Assembly (NCBI GenBank): GCA_963746605.1
Contig: CAVVCH010000007.1
Coordinates: 3,950 to 67,949 of the forward strand
Direction: 5' to 3'
Origin: CAVQSS01 sp963746605
GTDB taxonomy: Bacteria; Desulfobacterota; RBG-13-43-22
Length of the DNA stretch: 64,000 nucleotides
The position numbers and the translations under genes were made by a program. The notes beneath the pieces are model-generated. The model was not told the DNA's origin and did not search any database. It was given only the letters and a program-made list of their open reading frames with translations. The first letter of the stretch is position 1, and every line of letters starts with the position of its first letter. Shown here piece after piece: positions 53,360-60,581 of the stretch.

Positions 53360-53446
53360 AGGACCGAAGTTCCTCGCCACAGAGAAATTGTCGATGAATT
53401 GGCCAGGAAAATTTGTAAAGATCTCGACATTCCTTTTGTGAGGTAA
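53360..53446 (+). pseudogene. hicA toxin, 3' remnant
   Basis: Codes for TEVPRHREIVDELARKICKD and LDIPFVR before TAA 53444-53446, the C-terminal half of a HicA mRNA interferase. The 5' half is missing, cut by the REP-like element. A hicB remnant follows at once. Confidence 0.7.
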
Positions 53447-53449
53447 TCA

Positions 53450-53625
53450 ATGAAATACAGAGCGGTTATAAAAGAAGTTGGTGTGGATTGGATGGTTAAT
53501 TGATCTGCCGGGGGTAAATGCTCAGGAGAAGAACAGGGAAGAATTATTAAAATCCCTTCGTATCGGAGCCGAGGATATGCCTGGCCACGATCGAAATCAA
53601 CGATCCCCAATGGGCCGTTTAGGGG
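53450..53625 (+). pseudogene. hicB antitoxin, frameshifted remnant
   Basis: Starts as MKYRAVIKEVGVDWMV, breaks frame, and resumes as LIDLPGVNAQEKN and SLRIGAED. It is related to the intact copy at 60167-60376 but has a second break further on. Confidence 0.7.
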
Positions 53626-53753
53626 TATAAACTATCAGCACTCGGCCCCTTGAACCCTTCGAATTCACTATGAACTATGAGCTCCGAGCGATGACCTCTC
53701 TTGTCTTCGCCGTGAGCTATAAGCTACGAACTATGAGCTAAGTCGGAGATTTT

Positions 53754-54611
53754 ATGGGTAAAATCTATCAGGCTCTCCAAAAAGCCCGAGACAACCGGAG
53801 CAAACTCCAGGTTGTCGTAGGAGTCCGGGAAACAGCCCCTGACCTATCCGGAAGCGGCGCCGGCCCCGAAGCGCGAAGACCCCCCGACCCTGTCGATGTT
53901 CAAGCCGATCCTAGCCCCGGCCCCCCGGAGGCGGTGCCGATCCCGGCAGCGGTCCCGCAGGAAACCTTCCTTCCCCTGACCCTGGAATTGGAGGCGGAGA
54001 AAGAGATGGCCACGCTGTACCAGAATATCGAGGCCCTGGTGGGCCAGCCCCGGAAAAAGATCATCCAGTTCATCGGTTCCCATCCGGGGGAGGGGACCTC
54101 CACCATAGCCCGCGACTTTGCCCGGTTCTCGGCCTCCCGGCTGGGGAAAAAGGTGCTTTTCCTGGAGGGGGACCCGGCCGACTCCTCGCAGCCTTTTTCC
54201 GGCGGAGGCCGAATGGTCAGCCTGGAAGAGACGGTCCGCCGGGGGGAGGAGGTCGAAGGGGCCTTTGCCCAGTCTGAGGGAACCGGCCTGGCCGTCGGCC
54301 TGGTGGCTCGGGAGGAGGGATCCCTGATCCACTTCCTGGAATCCGAAGACCGGGCCCCGGTTTGGGAGCGCCTGAAAGAGCATTTCGACCTGGTGGTGAT
54401 CGATTCTCCTCCGTTGTCGGCCTCCACCGCCGGCCTGGCCTTCTGCCGCCGAGCCGACGGGGTAGTCCTGGTCCTGGAAGCCGAACGTACCCGGGGCCCG
54501 GTGGCCGAAAAGGCCAAGGAGCAGATCCAGAAGAACGGGGGGAATATCCTGGGGGTGGTCTTCAATAAAAGGAAGTTTTACATTCCGAAGAGTATTTATA
54601 AAAGACTTTAG
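53754..54611 (+). CDS. BY-kinase-type polysaccharide biosynthesis ATPase (CpsD/CapB-like)
   Basis: A 285-residue cytoplasmic protein with the P-loop GSHPGEGTSTIA near residue 105, Walker A' FLEGDPA and FDLVVIDSPPLSAS. These are the BY-kinase motifs of the Wzz-associated tyrosine kinases. The N-terminus begins MGKIYQALQKARD, as in PEP-CTERM-system kinases. A C-terminal tyrosine cluster is weak (only a few tyrosines in FYIPKSIYKRL), so autophosphorylation is uncertain. It should work with the Wzz-like protein. A CGGAG site precedes the ATG, after ATGAGCTAA. Confidence 0.87.
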   Translation: MGKIYQALQKARDNRSKLQVVVGVRETAPDLSGSGAGPEARRPPDPVDVQADPSPGPPEAVPIPAAVPQETFLPLTLELEAEKEMATLYQNIEALVGQPRKKIIQFIGSHPGEGTSTIARDFARFSASRLGKKVLFLEGDPADSSQPFSGGGRMVSLEETVRRGEEVEGAFAQSEGTGLAVGLVAREEGSLIHFLESEDRAPVWERLKEHFDLVVIDSPPLSASTAGLAFCRRADGVVLVLEAERTRGPVAEKAKEQIQKNGGNILGVVFNKRKFYIPKSIYKRL

Positions 54612-54684
54612 ATGACGGATGACAGATGACGAGACGGATGACGGAACGAAAGACCAGATGGCAGAAGACAGATGACGGATGACG
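54610..54684. repeat. GATGAC array, tract 4
   Basis: Six or seven copies of the GATGAC(A/G)G word in the GATGAC orientation, immediately after the kinase stop and running into the damaged S23 gene at 54679. It contains the AAAGACCAG word that matches the inverse of GGTCTTT in the opposite arrays. Confidence 0.9.
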
Positions 54685-54967
54685 GAACAGATCAAAAGCT
54701 ATAGGGATTTGAGGGTCTATCAGGCAGCCTTTGAGCTGCAGCAGGAAATTTTTGAGGTTTCCAAGGCCTTCCCCATTTTCTTCAGAAATCGGGATTTTTC
54801 GATTTCTGAAGGCCGAGACGCAGCACTGGTTGGATACGGCGTTGGATTGCAAATACATCAAACCGGAGATTCACGCCGGCCTCCTCGAAAAATGCCAAGA
54901 GATCGGCCGCATGCTCGGCACCATGATTAACAAGCCTTCCTCCTTCTGTCGCCAATTCTCAAAATGA
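54679..54967 (+). pseudogene. Four-helix-bundle (S23) gene with internal replacement
   Basis: N-terminus MTEQIKSYRDLRVYQAAFE and C-terminus CKYIKPEIHAGLLEKCQEIG match the intact gene at 51073. About 40 residues of the middle are replaced by a short sequence whose centre is the hairpin at 54780-54811. The two ends are in different frames. Confidence 0.85.
54780..54811. repeat. TTCAGAAATCG hairpin, copy 1
   Basis: Perfect CTTCAGAAATCG/CGATTTCTGAAG, 12 bases each, inside the S23 relic. Related hairpins are at 58572-58601 and 59794-59815. Confidence 0.8.
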
Positions 54968-54979
54968 CCCGTTCTTTTC

Positions 54980-55209
54980 TGTCATCTGTCATCCGTCATC
55001 TGTCATCCGGTCTTTGGCCGCATGCTCGGTACCATGATCAACAAACCCTCATCTTTTTGCCGTAACTTCTCTAAATAATGAATCTTTTTCCGTCATCTGT
55101 CCTCCGTCCTCCGTCCTCTGGTCTTTTTCCGTCGTCCGTCATCTGTCCTCTGTCTTCTCCGTCCTCCGTCTCCGTCATCTGTCCTCCGTCTCCGTCTCCG
55201 TCATCTGTC
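54980..55209. repeat. GTCATC arrays, tract 5
   Basis: Two runs (about 54980-55010 and 55088-55209) of the GTCATCTG/GTCCTCCG word, opposite to tract 4. An S23 C-terminal fragment splits them. Confidence 0.9.
55016..55078 (+). pseudogene. S23 C-terminal fragment
   Basis: Codes for GRMLGTMINKPSSFCRNFSK then stop, the end of the four-helix gene, embedded in tract 5. It implies a second S23 copy that was deleted down to its tail. Confidence 0.8.
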
Positions 55210-55220
55210 ATGAGCTAACC
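55210..55220 (+). repeat. ATGAGCTAACC word before the glycosylphosphotransferase gene
   Basis: Same 11-base word as at 51617, again one base before the ATG. It reads as ATG-AGC-TAA, a two-codon frame, and leaves no normal ribosome site. Confidence 0.8.
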
Positions 55221-55221
55221 C

Positions 55222-56658
55222 ATGGTCCCCCTGCGCCGTAAAATCCTCCTCGATGCCCTCAAACTTTTCGACCTTGCGGCCCTGGTCGGCTATTTCCTCT
55301 TCGCCGCTTGGGTCAGCTCGCGGGAAATGAAGGGCGTTTCCTTCGAGCAGGTGCTGGCCATGCGGATCAAGGTTTCGAACCTGTTGACCTTCTTGGGCTT
55401 CCTGCTGGTCTGGCACCTGATCTTTTCATTTTTCAAGCTCTACCATTCCCGGCGCCTCACCTCTATCCCCGAAGATATGCGTCAAATCATCAAGGCCGTC
55501 ACCTTGGGGACTTTGGTACTCTTTGTGGCGGCGCTGGTTTTCAACATCCGGCTGGTCAATGGCCTCTTCCTGGTTGTTTTTTTTAGCGCCTGTACCGCTG
55601 GGACGATGGCCTCCCGCCTGGTGCTGAAAAAGGTCCTGGAGAAGATCAGGACGAAGGGCCGGAACCTGCGGAACATCCTCATAGTGGGCACCAACGGTCG
55701 GGCCCTGCGTATGGTGGACAGGATCTTGAGGAAACCGGAATTCGGCTACCAGGTCATGGGTTTCGTGGACGAGGGCCGGGGCATGGCCGGTTTCGAGAAA
55801 TCGGGCCACCGCCTGGTGGCTGACTTCAATAGCCTGCCGGCCCTGCTTCGCACCGAAGTGATCGACGAAGTGGCGATCTGCCTGCCCATCAAGTCCTATT
55901 ACCAGCAGATTTCCCAGATCGTGTCCAACTGCGAGAAGCAGGGCATCATGGTCCGCTTCCTGTCGGACATCTTCAACCTGAAACTGGGCCGGGTCAAGCC
56001 GGAGGAGTTCGACGAAGGGGCCTTTATCACCGTTTCCACCGGACGGATGGAAGGGTTCCCTTTGCTGGTCAAGTATGGGATGGATTTCATCGTTTCGCTG
56101 GTTTTGCTGGTTTTTTTATGCATCCCCTTTCTGGCCGTGGCCCTGCTGATTAAGATTACATCCAAGGGACCCGTCTTTTTTATCCAGGACCGGGTGGGGC
56201 TCCACAAGCGGGTCTTCCGGCTGTATAAATTCCGGACCATGGTGGCCGACGCGGAGGCGAAAATCGCGGCCCTGGAGGGGCTGAACGAGGTGGACGGCCC
56301 GGCCTTCAAGATCAAAAACGATCCCCGGATCACCGGCATCGGCAAATTCTTGCGGAAAACCAGCATCGACGAACTGCCCCAGTTGATCAACGTGTTGAAG
56401 GGGGAGATGAGCCTGGTCGGCCCGCGGCCCCTGCCCATCCGGGACTACAACGGGTTCGACCGGGACTGGCACCGCCGGCGCTTCAGCGTCAAACCGGGCA
56501 TGACCTGCCTCTGGCAGGTGAACGGCCGCGGCAATGTCTCTTTTTCCGAATGGATGAAAATGGACATGCAATATATTGATCAATGGTCGTTCTGGTTGGA
56601 TCTGAAAATTCTCGTATTGACAATCCCGGCAGCTTTAAGAGGTTCAGGCGCCTCCTAA
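55222..56658 (+). CDS. Undecaprenyl-phosphate glycosylphosphotransferase (WbaP/WcaJ type)
   Basis: A 478-residue membrane enzyme that puts the first sugar phosphate onto undecaprenyl phosphate. Four N-terminal membrane segments are followed by a CoA-binding-like Rossmann segment (NILIVGTNGRALRMV), a re-entrant membrane helix (YGMDFIVSLVLLVFLCIPFL) and the catalytic bacterial transferase domain with KFRTMVADAE, SLVGPRPLP and KPGMTCLWQVNGRG. It is the last recognised gene of the operon. The start is at the usual place but lacks a good ribosome site; the ATGAGCTAACC word precedes it. Confidence 0.92.
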   Translation: MVPLRRKILLDALKLFDLAALVGYFLFAAWVSSREMKGVSFEQVLAMRIKVSNLLTFLGFLLVWHLIFSFFKLYHSRRLTSIPEDMRQIIKAVTLGTLVLFVAALVFNIRLVNGLFLVVFFSACTAGTMASRLVLKKVLEKIRTKGRNLRNILIVGTNGRALRMVDRILRKPEFGYQVMGFVDEGRGMAGFEKSGHRLVADFNSLPALLRTEVIDEVAICLPIKSYYQQISQIVSNCEKQGIMVRFLSDIFNLKLGRVKPEEFDEGAFITVSTGRMEGFPLLVKYGMDFIVSLVLLVFLCIPFLAVALLIKITSKGPVFFIQDRVGLHKRVFRLYKFRTMVADAEAKIAALEGLNEVDGPAFKIKNDPRITGIGKFLRKTSIDELPQLINVLKGEMSLVGPRPLPIRDYNGFDRDWHRRRFSVKPGMTCLWQVNGRGNVSFSEWMKMDMQYIDQWSFWLDLKILVLTIPAALRGSGAS

Positions 56659-56774
56659 CTGGAGTTATTTGCCACGAGCCACGAGCTGTGAGCTCTTGAA
56701 AAAGGTATAGAGATCGATCGGGAGACTTTTCCGCATCGAAAGGGCGGTAGCCTGCCCTGAAAGGTTGAACATTG

Positions 56775-56803
56775 ATGACGGATGACAGATGACAGATGAC
56801 GGA
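56775..56803. repeat. GATGAC array, tract 6
   Basis: Four copies of GATGAC(A/G)GA ending in GATGACGGAAC, leading directly into the S23 relic at 56796. The opposite-facing tract 7 lies past the AbrB-PIN-CopG genes. Confidence 0.88.
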
Positions 56804-56890
56804 ACATATTAAACTTTCGAGATTTGCGGGTCTATCAAGCAGCTTTTGAGCCGCAGAGGAAATTGGACGAATGCTCGGCAGTATGATCAA
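56796..56890 (+). pseudogene. S23 gene collapsed to both ends
   Basis: Begins ATGACGGAACATATTAAA, keeps the DLRVYQAAFE region in pieces and then jumps to GGACGAATGCTCGGCAGTAT. About 100 of the normal 390 bases remain. The rest of 56,659-56,994 has GAGCTGTGAGC words and the promoter region of the next gene. Confidence 0.75.
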
Positions 56891-56940
56891 GGGAGTGGCC
56901 AGCTTGGATGCCGCTTCCTTCAACAGTCTCGATCAAAAAA

Positions 56941-56970
56941 ATGACTTGTAAGATGAATAAATGACTTGTA
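56941..56970 (+). promoter_or_regulatory. Two direct repeats upstream of the AbrB antitoxin
   Basis: ATGACTTGTA at 56941-56950 and 56961-56970, exactly 20 bases apart, so on the same face of the helix. They probably bind the AbrB-type antitoxin. Confidence 0.55.
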
Positions 56971-56994
56971 AAATAAAATTTATAGAGGTTTGTT

Positions 56995-57231
56995 ATGGAA
57001 ACGGCGGTAACAAAGCGCGGGCAGACTGTCATCCCAGCCGCTATCCGGAAACGTTATCGGATAGACAACGGTGCTCATTTGGTTTGGCTAGATGACGGGG
57101 AGACGATAAAAGTTGTTCCGGTCACCGCCGACCCGCTACAAAACCTTCGGGGGCGAGGGCGGGGAAAGAAATTGACCGAAAAATTATTAAATGAACGCCG
57201 TAGAGATCGCGATTATGAAAAACGGCCCTGA
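56995..57231 (+). CDS. AbrB/MazE-type antitoxin
   Basis: A 78-residue protein with the swapped-hairpin DNA-binding motif TAVTKRGQTVIPAAIRKRYRI near the N-terminus and a charged C-terminal tail. Such antitoxins pair with PIN or MazF toxins and repress their own promoter. A truncated PIN toxin follows in the same frame after the stop, so the toxin is probably lost. Confidence 0.83.
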   Translation: METAVTKRGQTVIPAAIRKRYRIDNGAHLVWLDDGETIKVVPVTADPLQNLRGRGRGKKLTEKLLNERRRDRDYEKRP

Positions 57232-57429
57232 AAGCGGGAAACGGCCTTTATCAGGTTGAAAGCTTTCCACCGTATTTCGCTGGCTGATGCTGTCATCGCG
57301 GCCTATGCCATTCGCCATGACGCCATCCTTATGCACAAGGACCCGGAATTTGAGGCCCTATCCGGTTCACTGACCCTGGGATCGCTCCCCTATAAATCAG
57401 CAGTTGGAAATCGGAAGATCCCAGGCTGA
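57232..57429 (+). pseudogene. PIN-domain (VapC) toxin, C-terminal remnant
   Basis: In frame with the antitoxin stop, it codes for LKAFHRISLADAVIAAYAIR and LMHKDPEFEALSGSL, the second half of a PIN domain including the aspartate of LADAVIAA. The first half is missing. It ends at TGA 57427-57429. Confidence 0.75.
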
Positions 57430-57443
57430 TTTCTTGGGGTACT

Positions 57444-57698
57444 ATGGTAAAAAAGAAAAAACCTGAATTCGGGGACTATAAGGAGGCTTCGGTCTGGTTC
57501 GATACAAGTGACCTGGCGGATTATCAGGATCAGATGGTTTCGGTAGATTTTTCGTTCGATCTGAGAAAAATGCCTGACTTGGTGGCCTTGGACCGGGAAA
57601 TTGCCAAGGATGTTAGACAGTTGTCCATAAGAGAACATATTCCTACCCGGACACTGGTTAATCGGTTGCTGAAAAAAGGCCTAGAAGGTCTCCATTAG
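57444..57698 (+). CDS. CopG-type (ribbon-helix-helix) antitoxin
   Basis: An 84-residue protein with the C-terminal ribbon-helix-helix-like region IAKDVRQLSIREHIPTRTLVNRLLKKGLE, of the type seen in BrnA/CopG antitoxins. No toxin gene is next to it; the upstream PIN remnant belongs to another pair. The function as an orphan antitoxin is inferred. Confidence 0.68.
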   Translation: MVKKKKPEFGDYKEASVWFDTSDLADYQDQMVSVDFSFDLRKMPDLVALDREIAKDVRQLSIREHIPTRTLVNRLLKKGLEGLH

Positions 57699-57722
57699 TC
57701 TTATTATTGGCCGTGTCGACTT

Positions 57723-57805
57723 TCCTCCGTCATCTGTCATCCGTCGTCCGTCATCCAGTCTTTACCCGTCCTCCGTCATCTGTCGTCTGTCATCCGGTTT
57801 TTCCC
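57723..57805. repeat. GTCATC array, tract 7
   Basis: Eight or so copies of the GTCATCTG/GTCATCCG word with a CAGTCTTTACC word, in the GTCATC orientation. It faces tract 6, bracketing the AbrB, PIN relic and CopG genes. No gene is seen between here and 58,000. Confidence 0.9.
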
Positions 57806-58000
57806 GTCTGCCAGACCAGAAAGCCCAAAGCTTTACTGAATGGAGTGAGCAACGTCCCGCTTTACGCGGAGGTGTCGAAACTGCCTCCCTGCATGACCCT
57901 GGAAAAGGAGCAGCCCAAAGACCGCCGTAAAATCCAGGCAGGAGAGGTTAACCGATCGATAAACTTCCATTTTAGCAAATGATATCCTGGGAGGACAGCC

Positions 58001-58240
58001 ATGCAGGATCTGTTAAACCGTATTACCTTTGACAAGGAGGTTCTTTGTGGGAAGCCTCTTATTCGAGGACTACGGATATCTGTCGAAATGCTGTTAGAGT
58101 TACTGGCCAAAGGGGCTACACAGGAGGAGATCCTACAAGACTACCCCCAACTTGAACCAGATGACCTTCGGGCGGTTTTGCTTTATGCGCATCATCTAGT
58201 GGCCAGAGAAGATATTTTTGATCGTGTCGCAGTTGGGTAA
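58001..58240 (+). CDS. DUF433 antitoxin
   Basis: A 79-residue protein with the DUF433 fold (ITFDKEVLCGKPLIRGLRISV, LAKGATQEEILQDYPQLEPDDLRA), a helix-turn-helix-like antitoxin domain. It is five bases ahead of a DUF5615 toxin-like gene, the usual gene order for this pair. GGAGG precedes the start. Confidence 0.88.
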   Translation: MQDLLNRITFDKEVLCGKPLIRGLRISVEMLLELLAKGATQEEILQDYPQLEPDDLRAVLLYAHHLVAREDIFDRVAVG

Positions 58241-58245
58241 ACGCT

Positions 58246-58512
58246 ATGGATTTCTTGCTGGATGTCAATGCCAGTGGGGCCGTGGCCCAATGGTTAATTC
58301 ACCGGGGTCATGACGTAGCCGAGGTCGGCCGGAAAGACCCCAAAATGAGTGACAGTGAGATTTTGAACTGGGCCGTAAGGGAACACCGGGTTATTATTAC
58401 AACAGACAACGATTTTGAGGAAATGATCTGGCGACAGGGGAAGCCGCATTGTGGGGTTTTACGTCTGGAAAACTTGCCACGCTCTGAGGGTCTATCAAGC
58501 CGCCTAAAATGA
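58246..58512 (+). CDS. DUF5615 PIN-like toxin, C-terminus replaced
   Basis: An 88-residue protein with the PIN-like core: aspartate in FLLDVNASG, DSEILNWAVREHRVIITTDNDF with catalytic-type aspartates, and GVLRLEN. The family is usually near 110-115 residues. Here the last portion runs into TGAGGGTCTATCAAGCCGCC (58,486-58,505), a word shared with the S23 gene, and stops soon after. The module may be impaired. Confidence 0.75.
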   Translation: MDFLLDVNASGAVAQWLIHRGHDVAEVGRKDPKMSDSEILNWAVREHRVIITTDNDFEEMIWRQGKPHCGVLRLENLPRSEGLSSRLK

Positions 58513-58571
58513 GCCTTTTGCCCAACGAGGACCTTCTATTGACCGCAGTGGCCCTCAAAGCCGACTATTTT

Positions 58572-58681
58572 CTTCAGAAATCGGCCCTTTGATTTCTGAA
58601 GCATCCGTGCCAAGTTGATGCCTTCGTCCCAGACCAAATAGACCAGTAAGTTATGCAACTTAGAACCAACGTCCCGCATTA
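58572..58681. repeat. Composite direct repeat, copy 1 (hairpin plus 65-bp core)
   Basis: A TTCAGAAATC/GATTTCTGAA hairpin (58572-58601), then ATCCGTGCC, then a 65-base core (58617-58681) that matches 59867-59931. It lies upstream of the RelB/RelE pair. Confidence 0.8.
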
Positions 58682-58745
58682 GCGCATTACTTGGTTTTTC
58701 ACTAATCAACAATCCGATCAAACAAATGGGCAAAAGGAGATTTTT

Positions 58746-58973
58746 ATGATTAAAACAAAAGGATTGGCTTTGCAGGAGGCTTTGGATGCGGCTGATCATC
58801 TGCCCTTTGAGGATCAGGAAACATTGATCGAATTATTGCAGCGACGTTTTGTAGAAAAAAGAAGAGTGGAAATAGCTCGACATGCTAGAGAGACCATCAG
58901 GGCGGTAAGAGAAGGCAGGGCCAAGTATGGGAATATTGACGACCTTAAAAAAGACCTGCTGGGAAAACCGTGA
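58746..58973 (+). CDS. RelB-like antitoxin (addiction-module type)
   Basis: A 75-residue, largely helical protein (LQEALDAADHLPFEDQETLIELLQRRF) of the short antitoxin kind that precedes RelE/YafQ-type toxins. The stop overlaps the start of the toxin gene by four bases, so both come from one message. GGAGA stands before the ATG. Confidence 0.75.
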   Translation: MIKTKGLALQEALDAADHLPFEDQETLIELLQRRFVEKRRVEIARHARETIRAVREGRAKYGNIDDLKKDLLGKP

Positions 58974-59254
58974 GGCAGCTATCCTGGTCAACCAGTTTCC
59001 GTAGGGCCTTTAAGAAAAGGGTCGAGGGTAAGGCCACCTTAGAAGATAGAGTTTTTGAGGTTTTGGGGAGGTTAGCCGAGGACCCATATCACCCACTTCT
59101 GAAATCTCATAAACTAAGCGGCGCCTTGAAAGGGCTGTGGACGTGCTGGGTGGAATATGACTGCCGGATCATTTTTACTTTTGAAAAGGACCCTAAAGGG
59201 AGTGGCGAGTTAATCATATTGGTAGATATCGGCAAACATGACGAGGTCTATTAA
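58970..59254 (+). CDS. RelE/YafQ-type mRNA interferase toxin
   Basis: A 94-residue protein starting at GTG 58970 with the ParE/RelE fold: LSWSTSFRRAFKKRV, LAEDPYHPLLKSHKLSGALKG, WVEYDCRIIFTFEKD, and LVDIGKHDEVY at the end with the expected histidine. It likely cuts ribosome-bound mRNA and is held by the antitoxin upstream. It is one of the few intact pairs in this region. Confidence 0.82.
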   Translation: MRQLSWSTSFRRAFKKRVEGKATLEDRVFEVLGRLAEDPYHPLLKSHKLSGALKGLWTCWVEYDCRIIFTFEKDPKGSGELIILVDIGKHDEVY

Positions 59255-59304
59255 CCAGGTTGTCATGGAGAAGTGTCAATGAGCTATGAGCTGTTTTGTC
59301 ACAT

Positions 59305-59496
59305 GTCAAGACCTGGCACCACAATACGCAGCGCCAAATTAGCCCAATTAAGGGAGCATGTGGAAGAGAGGCTGATCACGCATCTGCGAAAGCGGCACAA
59401 GGTCAGAGATAGAAAGATGGGATACCTCAGGTTCAAACGGAGGGCGTTGTACGAGAAGTACGGTCTCTACAAAGTGCATGTCAATAGATCAGGCCT
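59305..59496 (+). pseudogene. Group II intron reverse transcriptase, C-terminal remnant
   Basis: Codes for LAQLREHVEERLITHLRKRH and MGYLRFKRRALYEKYGLYKV, resembling the maturase/DNA-binding end of group II intron-encoded proteins. A stop follows a few residues later and nothing upstream continues it. No intron RNA was identified. Confidence 0.5.
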
Positions 59497-59621
59497 CGGA
59501 ATTTTGGGATAGCCATGATTTTACTGAATTCCCAGATATTCAGGAAGTAAAAGGGGTTCGTTTCAAATGGTCAAAAGAGAAAGTCGGGGTCTAACCCCTG
59601 AGGCTCTGTGGTTTTGAACCT

Positions 59622-59764
59622 CCGCTTTCCGTCCTCCGGTCTTTTTCTGTCTTCAGCCCTCCGTCATCTGTCGTCTGTCATCCGTCATCAGGTCTTTTTC
59701 CGTCGTCTGTCGTCCGCCCTCTGTCATCTGGTCTTTATCCGTCATCTGTCGTCTGTCATCTGAC
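59622..59764. repeat. GTCATC array, tract 8
   Basis: A long run of GTCATCTG/GTCGTCTG-type words divided by CGGTCTTTTTC and TGGTCTTTATC words every 30-50 bases. No opposite array is near. The gap 59,513-60,048 holds only this and the direct repeat. Confidence 0.92.
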
Positions 59765-59793
59765 CTCGCGCCCCCGGCGGGCAGCCGGTCTCA

Positions 59794-59931
59794 AGAAATC
59801 GAGTGCCCGATTTCTGGAGATTGAAAGGCAGTAACCGTGTCCATCCGTAAAATCCGTGCCAAAAAAGATGCCTTCGTTCCAGTCCAAATAGACCAGTAAG
59901 TTATGCAACTTTGAACCAACGTCCCGCATTA
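59794..59931. repeat. Composite direct repeat, copy 2 (hairpin plus 65-bp core)
   Basis: AGAAATCG/CGATTTCT hairpin (59794-59815), ATCCGTGCC, and the 65-base core at 59867-59931. It is the same order as copy 1, which lies 1250 bases upstream. Confidence 0.8.
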
Positions 59932-60048
59932 TATAAGATCTATGAGCTGTATTCCTCGAACCCTTGGACCCTGTTTCTTTGCCATGAGCTAAGCAAACCA
60001 GATAACTTCATTGAAAAGAAATCAGCTTATAAAACATCTTAATTTAAA

Positions 60049-60161
60049 CGGGCAACCCTTTTAAGAGAAGGACGTCGCCATAGCATCTTTAAAAAAGGCT
60101 TGGCTAAAACGGAAGTTCCAAGGCATTCTGTAAAGACTTGGACATCCCTTTTGTGAGGTAA
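60049..60161 (+). pseudogene. hicA toxin, internally deleted remnant
   Basis: Codes for LLREGRRHSIFKKGLAKTEV and then breaks within PRH; the tail CKDLDIPFVR ends at TAA 60159-60161 in another frame. About ten residues (REIVDELARKI in the other copy) are missing. It is followed by an intact hicB. Confidence 0.7.
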
Positions 60162-60166
60162 TCATT

Positions 60167-60376
60167 ATGAAATATCGGGCCATTATAAGAAAATCCGGCG
60201 ATTGGTGGATCGGGTGGCTGATTGATTTGCCGGGGGTCAATGCGCAGGAAAAAACAAAGAAAAAACTGTTTGAATCCTTAAGGATCGGCGCTGAAGATAT
60301 TCTGGCCACCGACATATCTTTCGATCCCAAGACCGAAATGGCTACGATCGATGTTCCCGATCCTGCCTGGGCCTGA
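60167..60376 (+). CDS. hicB: HicB-type antitoxin
   Basis: A 69-residue protein with the HicB fold (YRAIIRKSGDWWIGWLIDLP, then GVNAQEKTKKKLFESLRIGA). It is shorter than HicB proteins that carry a DNA-binding domain. The upstream hicA is damaged, so this antitoxin has no local target. Compare the broken copy at 53450. Confidence 0.8.
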   Translation: MKYRAIIRKSGDWWIGWLIDLPGVNAQEKTKKKLFESLRIGAEDILATDISFDPKTEMATIDVPDPAWA

Positions 60377-60414
60377 TTTTTCATCCTCCTTCAGAATGGC
60401 TCCGTCCGTGCCGG

Positions 60415-60470
60415 GCAGCCGGTCTTTTTCTGTCCTCTGTCGTCTGTCATCTGTCATCCGGTCTTTTCCC
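60415..60470. repeat. GTCATC array, tract 9
   Basis: Short run of GTCGTCTG/GTCATCCG words with CGGTCTTTTTC at the start and end. Confidence 0.88.
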
Positions 60471-60581
60471 GTTTTGCTAATTGGGGAAACAAAGCAAGGA
60501 ATAAAAGGTTTTATGATCAAATGATTCCCTTAGCTGATCAAATTTTCGATGATTTCCTGGAATGTCAGGAGGAAATTTCCG

